Shown: positions 59,541-64,000 of the stretch, one piece after another
Numbering within the stretch: the first letter of the stretch is position 1
Layout of the letters: every line of letters starts with the position of its first letter
NCBI GenBank assembly: GCA_963634745.1
Contig: CAVHCX010000007.1
Span: 1-64,000, forward strand
Source of the DNA: CAKRJP01 sp963634745
GTDB taxonomy: Bacteria > Bacillota > Clostridia > Lachnospirales > Lachnospiraceae
Direction: 5' to 3'
Length of the DNA: 64,000 bases
Position numbers and translations under genes: made by a program
Notes under the pieces: model-generated
The model's database searches: none
What the model saw: the letters and a program-made list of their open reading frames with translations, nothing else
Told to the model about the DNA's origin: nothing

Positions 59541-61853
59541 TTATAAAGCATGTCTTTCATCCTGTTTTTCAAAAACTTCATCCAAGGTCTTAAATATCAC
59601 GTCCATATCGATTGGTTTTACAATGTGCCCATTCATTCCTGTCTCGAATGCTTTCTTCCTATCCTCATCAAAGGCATTGGCTGTCATGGCAACGATAGGA
59701 ATGTTTGCTTTTCTGTTGTTGGGCAGGGTCCGAATTTCTCTTGTGGCCGTATATCCATCCATTCTTGGCATCTGAATATCCATCAGGACCAAATCAAATC
59801 TGTCCTCCGGTGCTCGATCGATGATATTTACCGCTTCAATTCCATCTTCCACACAATCAATCTGCATTCCGGTTTCTTTCAGGAGTGCTGTGGCAATTTC
59901 CTGATTCAATTCATTATCTTCTACCAGCAAAATACGCTTTCCACTGTAATCGTGTTTTTTCATTTCTGCCCCGACAGGCTTTTTGGGGCCATTTAAGGCA
60001 GGCTGGGTCAATACTGCTCTTAGTTCAGACATGAATAAGGGCTTGCCTACAAAGGCTGTCACGCCTGCTTCCCTGGCTTCCTGTTCAAAGCCGGTCCATT
60101 CATAGGCTGTAAGTACTATGATTGGGATGTTATCTCCGATAATCTTACGGATTCTTCTGACAGTTTCGATACCGTTCATATCAGGCATCAAATAGTCCAC
60201 AATATAGACACTGTAGTCATCCTTTAATTCCACTGCATCCTGGGCACGGAGGATGGCCTCTTTTCCTGAGATGGTCCAGTCAGGGCGCATATCTATGCTG
60301 CGAAGCATCTTGCACACGCTTCTGCAAGTATTTACATCGTCGTCAATTACCAGGGCTCTTGCCCCAAGCAAGTCAGGAATCGGTTCCCACTGCACACGGG
60401 TATCCGAAAGGCGCAGGCTAAGACTTACGGTAATGGTAGTTCCCTTTCCTTCCTCACTTTGCACATCAATGGTGCCGCCCATCATATCTACGATATTCTT
60501 GGTAATGGACATTCCAAGCCCGGTTCCCTGAATCCCATTAGTGGAAGAGGTATATTCTCTGGAAAAAGTGTCGAAAATATGGCTGACAAATTCCTCTGAC
60601 ATCCCCAGCCCAGTGTCTTTGATGGTAAATTCATAGCTGGTATAATCCTTCAGATGACAGGGTTTTTCCGACAAACGGATGATGATGTCTCCTCCTGTCG
60701 GTGTATACTTAATGGCATTTCCGACAATATTAATTAGGATCTGATTCAGCCTAAGCTTATCTGTAATGACATCCTCGTGGGAGACATCCTGGGTGTCAAT
60801 ATAAAGATTCTGATTCTTTGAATTAATCAGACCCATGATCATGGTCCTCAAATCATGGATCACATCCGGAATGTGTACCGGCTTTTCTTCTAGCTTTACA
60901 CTGCCGCTTTCTATCCTGCTCATATCAAGAATATCATTGATCAAACTCAGAAGATGAGTTCCCGATGTACTGATTTTGGAAAGATATTCTTCTACCTTCT
61001 CCGTGTCGTCAATATGGGTCTGGGCAAGAGCCGTAAATCCCACAATTGCATTCATGGGTGTCCTGATATCATGTGACATACTGTTTAAGAAAGTGGTCTT
61101 GGCACGATTAGCAGTCTCAGCCTGGCCCAAGGCATCCTGCAGCATCTTCTGGTGCTCTTGGAGCTCAGAATATGCTGTGGTTAGCAGTATTTCCTGATTG
61201 TCCATAAAAATCAAAAGAATTGTCAGGGTTAATCCGATATTGGAGGTAGGAAGTCCTGTTACAAAAAACTGCATGACGGTTCCTATTACCAGGGGAACGA
61301 AATATAGCAGAGACTGCGTAAGAAGCTTCCTTTTTTGTGGTGATTTCTCTATTTTTAAATGTATAGCAAAGTCCAGGATCGCAGCAAGGCAATATCCATT
61401 GGCCAATGTAGAGACAAAAACAATAAACAGGGGGCCTCTTGTATAATTTCCATAGGCATCAACAGAAAAAATCCATCCGGTCCACCAGGATGCCACCAGA
61501 AGAAAGACCATGAGAATGATGGGAACAAACAGCAGATATCTGATTTTGCTTTTTAGTATCCGATCTGCATCGTATCGAAGCTCTAAATACATAAATAAGA
61601 AAAATGCGATACATTCCGTTGACAGGTCAAACAAGGCATTCAGAAGAAATGTCACCACTCTTCCTGCGCTTGCGCCAATATATACGCAAAGCGCATCTGA
61701 TAGGGCACAAACTGCCGCAGCTGCCATCAGGGTCAAAATCCAGTATTGCTTCTTTCCAAAACCCGGTATTTTTCTCAGCCTGTTTACCAAAATCCAGTCA
61801 AACAAAAGCATAAAGACTACTACCGCACTATAACTTAAATTTTCTGCTTCCAT
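59541..61853 (-). CDS. Hybrid sensor histidine kinase with two receiver domains
   Basis: The ATG at 61853 follows AGGGGAAG. The ~770-residue protein begins with about seven to eight membrane helices (~10-240). A HisKA domain with intact phospho-acceptor (FLNSMSHDIRTPMNAIVGF) follows, then an ATPase with N-box NQILINIVGNAIKYTP and G-box DTGLGMS and GTGLGMSITKNIV. Two receivers come last: VYIVDYLMPDMNG (~525-640) and DLVLMDIQMPRMDG (~660-775), both with phosphorylatable aspartates. No DNA-binding domain is present, and the output partner is unknown. Confidence 0.92.
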   Translation of the reverse strand: MEAENLSYSAVVVFMLLFDWILVNRLRKIPGFGKKQYWILTLMAAAAVCALSDALCVYIGASAGRVVTFLLNALFDLSTECIAFFLFMYLELRYDADRILKSKIRYLLFVPIILMVFLLVASWWTGWIFSVDAYGNYTRGPLFIVFVSTLANGYCLAAILDFAIHLKIEKSPQKRKLLTQSLLYFVPLVIGTVMQFFVTGLPTSNIGLTLTILLIFMDNQEILLTTAYSELQEHQKMLQDALGQAETANRAKTTFLNSMSHDIRTPMNAIVGFTALAQTHIDDTEKVEEYLSKISTSGTHLLSLINDILDMSRIESGSVKLEEKPVHIPDVIHDLRTMIMGLINSKNQNLYIDTQDVSHEDVITDKLRLNQILINIVGNAIKYTPTGGDIIIRLSEKPCHLKDYTSYEFTIKDTGLGMSEEFVSHIFDTFSREYTSSTNGIQGTGLGMSITKNIVDMMGGTIDVQSEEGKGTTITVSLSLRLSDTRVQWEPIPDLLGARALVIDDDVNTCRSVCKMLRSIDMRPDWTISGKEAILRAQDAVELKDDYSVYIVDYLMPDMNGIETVRRIRKIIGDNIPIIVLTAYEWTGFEQEAREAGVTAFVGKPLFMSELRAVLTQPALNGPKKPVGAEMKKHDYSGKRILLVEDNELNQEIATALLKETGMQIDCVEDGIEAVNIIDRAPEDRFDLVLMDIQMPRMDGYTATREIRTLPNNRKANIPIVAMTANAFDEDRKKAFETGMNGHIVKPIDMDVIFKTLDEVFEKQDERHAL

Positions 61854-61970
61854 TTCAATTAACTTCCCCTTTTTTGCTCGCATTAATGTGTAAATTATAT
61901 CAAAAATTCGAAATATTGTCACTATTCAAAGCGGCCATGGAAGCCTCTTACAAGGTTTTCTCACCTCCTT

Positions 61971-63341
61971 CTACTTTACTTTTAAGTCGCCATTTAATTC
62001 TCTAAGAGTTAATACTAAGGCTAAGATAAAAGCTAATCCATCCGCCACAGGTCCTGCCCACAGGACTCCATCTAATCCCATGAAACTGCAAAGGATCATG
62101 GTTGCCGGAATCAAGAAAATAATCTGTCTGCTCAAAGAAATGGCTCCTGATTTTACCGGCTTTCCAATGGACTGGAAGAAGATAGCCGCCACGGTCTGGA
62201 AACCGTTAAAAAAGCACAGCAGGGTGAAAATTTCAAAAGACCGAATGGAAAATTCCGCATAAAGGTCTCCTTGAGATCCAAACATGGCTGTCAGCTGTTT
62301 TGGGAAAATATGGAAGACCAAAAAGAACAAGAATGCAAAGACCGTGGACACCTTCACTGCCACTGATAAGGTTTTTCTCACCCTCTTATAATCTCCGCTT
62401 CCGTAGTTGTATCCCACAATTGGCTGCGCTCCCGTACCGATACCGGTAACAATGGAAACCAAAATCGTATTAAATTTCATTACAATTCCAAAGGCTGCCA
62501 GGGGAATGTCAGCTCCATATTTACTATTCATTCCACAGTGAACCAAATAATAGTTAATGACGGTCATAATAATGGCCACCGCAATCTGGGCCACAAAACT
62601 GGAAACTCCATAGCCTGCAGTTTTCTTTAAAAGTTTAAAGTCCGGTTTCATTTGGCTTAAGGAAATCTTGACGGTCTTAAATCTTGGAATATACCAAATG
62701 CTAATAGCAAAATTAAGTACCTGTCCAATTACAGTAGCAATGGCAGCTCCTGCCATGCCCCAACCGAATCCTAAGACAAATAAGGCATCCAAAATAACAT
62801 TCGCCACACATCCTACGATCATTCCGACCATTGTAAGCTTTGGCGTTCCATCTGCTCGAATCACGGAGCACAGGCCGCTTCCGATTACCACAAAGGGGAA
62901 GCCTATGATTACGATCTTTCCATATTCGTAGACATAGGGAAGGTTGTCCGGGGTAGCTCCAAACAAGGAAACCAAGGGTTGAAAGAAGAGATAACAGATC
63001 AGGGTAAATAGGATCCCTACAATAATGAGCCAGCTCAAGGTATTATTGGCTGCTTTCTCTGCTTTTTTCTGATTGTTTCTTCCAAGTTCCAAACTTAAAA
63101 AAGATGCGCCTCCATCTCCTAAAAGTAGGGCCAAAGCCATAACCACCATATTAAGGGGGAAGACAACATTGGTTGCACTATTTCCTAGGGTTCCCACACC
63201 CCATCCTATAAAAATCTGATCCACAATGTTGTAGAGGGAATTTACAACTAAAGCAACAACACTGGGAATGGCATATTTCATCATGAGTTTTCCCACAGAT
63301 GCCGATGCCAAGGGATTGTTTACATCTTCTGTTTTCGTCAC
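61971..63341 (-). CDS. MATE-family multidrug/sodium antiporter
   Basis: The protein has 456 residues with twelve membrane helices. Typical MATE segments: YNIVDQIFIGWGVGTLGNSATNVVFPL, LSLELGRNNQKKAEKA, GTGAQPIVGYNYGSGDYKRVRKTL and FFQSIGKPVKSGAISLSRQIIFLIPATMIL. It expels cationic drugs or metabolites using sodium or protons. The start is GTG at 63341 behind GGAGG. The promoter has the MerR-type 19-bp spacer, so the divergent MerR gene likely regulates it. Confidence 0.92.
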   Translation of the reverse strand: MTKTEDVNNPLASASVGKLMMKYAIPSVVALVVNSLYNIVDQIFIGWGVGTLGNSATNVVFPLNMVVMALALLLGDGGASFLSLELGRNNQKKAEKAANNTLSWLIIVGILFTLICYLFFQPLVSLFGATPDNLPYVYEYGKIVIIGFPFVVIGSGLCSVIRADGTPKLTMVGMIVGCVANVILDALFVLGFGWGMAGAAIATVIGQVLNFAISIWYIPRFKTVKISLSQMKPDFKLLKKTAGYGVSSFVAQIAVAIIMTVINYYLVHCGMNSKYGADIPLAAFGIVMKFNTILVSIVTGIGTGAQPIVGYNYGSGDYKRVRKTLSVAVKVSTVFAFLFFLVFHIFPKQLTAMFGSQGDLYAEFSIRSFEIFTLLCFFNGFQTVAAIFFQSIGKPVKSGAISLSRQIIFLIPATMILCSFMGLDGVLWAGPVADGLAFILALVLTLRELNGDLKVK

Positions 63342-63372
63342 AGTAACACCTCCGTTTATACTTTATGAAGTA

Positions 63373-63401
63373 TTTACAAACCCAAGAAAAAAGGTTAAAA
63401 T
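63373..63401 (+). promoter_or_regulatory. Promoter of the merR gene
   Basis: TTTACA (63373-63378) and TAAAAT (63396-63401) are 17 bp apart on the plus strand. The transcript would start before the dyad at 63426-63440, so MerR binding there could repress its own gene. Confidence 0.6.
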
Positions 63402-63415
63402 CACTTCCGGAAGCA

Positions 63416-63446
63416 ATGATAAACCCTATGATAATCATAGAGTCAA
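63416..63446 (-). promoter_or_regulatory. MerR-type promoter of the MATE exporter gene
   Basis: On the minus strand TTGACT (63441-63446) and TATCAT (63416-63421) are separated by 19 bp. A perfect dyad CTATGATnATCATAG (63426-63440) lies between them, next to the -35. An over-long spacer with an internal dyad is the hallmark of MerR-activated promoters. Confidence 0.75.
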
Positions 63447-63478
63447 TACATTTTTTTGTTTTTTTGCGAGGTGTTTTA

Positions 63479-64000
63479 ATGGGAAATCTATTATCGATCG
63501 GAGAGCTTGCCAAGATTCGAAATGTAAATGTACAATCTCTTCGCTATTATGAAAAAATGGGAATTCTGATTCCGGCTTATATTAATCTGGAAAGTGGATA
63601 TCGCTACTATTCCGCCAACCAGATTATGGTACTTGATACCATTCTTCTGTGTATCGAGTTAGGAATTCCGCTAAAAGAACTTAAGAATTATGTAGACCAG
63701 GATGGGCAATTAGAATTCGAACGCCTTCTAAAAGATGGGCGAAAAATGGCAAAAGAAAAGATACGAAAGATCGAATCAAATATTGATTCCATCGATCGTA
63801 CCTTACAACATATCCATGCCCAAAGAGATTTTTTAGGCCGACAAGGCTATTATTCTCGCTATATTGTTGACCGCCATATCATCACTATTCCTAGTAAGAT
63901 TAAAATGGATGCCAAGACCTATGAACGAAATCTAAGCAAATTATTTAATACTGCAAGAAAATCCCATCTTTTGGCATCCTTCCCCCACGGGCTAATGATT
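63479..64000 (+). CDS. MerR-family transcriptional regulator (partial, runs off the window)
   Basis: The 174 residues visible start at the ATG at 63479. The N-terminal MerR winged helix reads LLSIGELAKIRNVNVQSLRYYEKMGILIPAYINLESGYRYYSANQIMVLDTI. A dimerisation coiled coil follows (~85-115), then the start of a GyrI/BmrR-like effector domain (YIVDRHIITIPSKIKMDAKTYERNLSKLF). BmrR-type regulators bind drugs and activate exporters; the divergent MATE gene fits. The gene continues beyond base 64000. Confidence 0.9.
   Translation, partial: MGNLLSIGELAKIRNVNVQSLRYYEKMGILIPAYINLESGYRYYSANQIMVLDTILLCIELGIPLKELKNYVDQDGQLEFERLLKDGRKMAKEKIRKIESNIDSIDRTLQHIHAQRDFLGRQGYYSRYIVDRHIITIPSKIKMDAKTYERNLSKLFNTARKSHLLASFPHGLMI

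Overview
The window comes from a low-GC, anaerobic Gram-positive gut-type Clostridia, most likely a Lachnospiraceae. The evidence is AT-rich DNA with strong GGAGG ribosome-binding sites, a single-chain pyruvate:ferredoxin oxidoreductase, a glycyl-radical diol dehydratase in a microcompartment, a VaFE/Cna-B surface adhesin with a KTGD-type sorting signal, and small families typical of this group (DUF1836, DUF3791/DUF3990, DUF5688).

Left edge (1-3140) is mobile-element debris. It holds a truncated phage tail tape-measure gene fused to a flavin-oxidase fragment, a three-gene DUF3791-DUF3990-DUF3791 cassette, and an internally deleted large serine recombinase. The recombinase lies against the 3' end of the 23S rRNA methyltransferase gene rlmD. 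A 20-bp piece of that 3' end is repeated at 1213-1232, so 1213-3133 looks like the remnant of an element integrated in rlmD.

3089-18102 is mostly housekeeping and transport: rlmD, a small acidic membrane protein, pcrA, a fused Amt-PII ammonium transporter behind a four-hairpin leader, a CwlO/3D-domain secreted protein, DUF1836, TetR and YerC regulators, a LytS/LytTR two-component system next to the dicarboxylate symporter it probably controls, and a DMT exporter.

18228-37851 is the centrepiece: about 19 minus-strand genes forming a glycyl-radical-enzyme microcompartment (GRM) locus for 1,2-propanediol or glycerol. From the promoter end the order is: MIP-family channel, PduU-like shell, EutP/PduV GTPase, DJ-1/PfpI protein, glycyl-radical dehydratase, its activase, PduB, a PduA/J shell protein, a flavoprotein-like PduM analogue, a BMC-H protein with a long charged tail, EutN/PduN vertex, an aldehyde-dehydrogenase paralogue without its catalytic cysteine, PduQ-like alcohol dehydrogenase, PocR-domain sensor with degenerate kinase, AraC-type response regulator, MetK, PduL, EutJ, PduP, PduS, PduT. 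Inferred flow: diol to aldehyde (radical enzyme), aldehyde to acyl-CoA (PduP) or alcohol (PduQ), acyl-CoA to acyl phosphate (PduL). MetK can supply SAM to the activase, and PduS/PduT move electrons across the shell.

38061-52258 is core metabolism: pyruvate:ferredoxin oxidoreductase, ABC-F ATPase, PTS enzyme I, cold-shock protein, an ACT-AEC-HAD-SseB operon, AlaX, ArgS and a tRNA-Arg(CCG) just upstream of argS.

52374-64000 is more accessory: an Rpn-type nuclease, a 1669-residue surface adhesin, a DUF5688 protein, a hybrid sensor kinase, and a MATE exporter divergent from a MerR regulator (cut by the window edge) with a textbook 19-bp-spacer promoter between them. Identities rest on reading motifs and remembered family sequences; no search was run.
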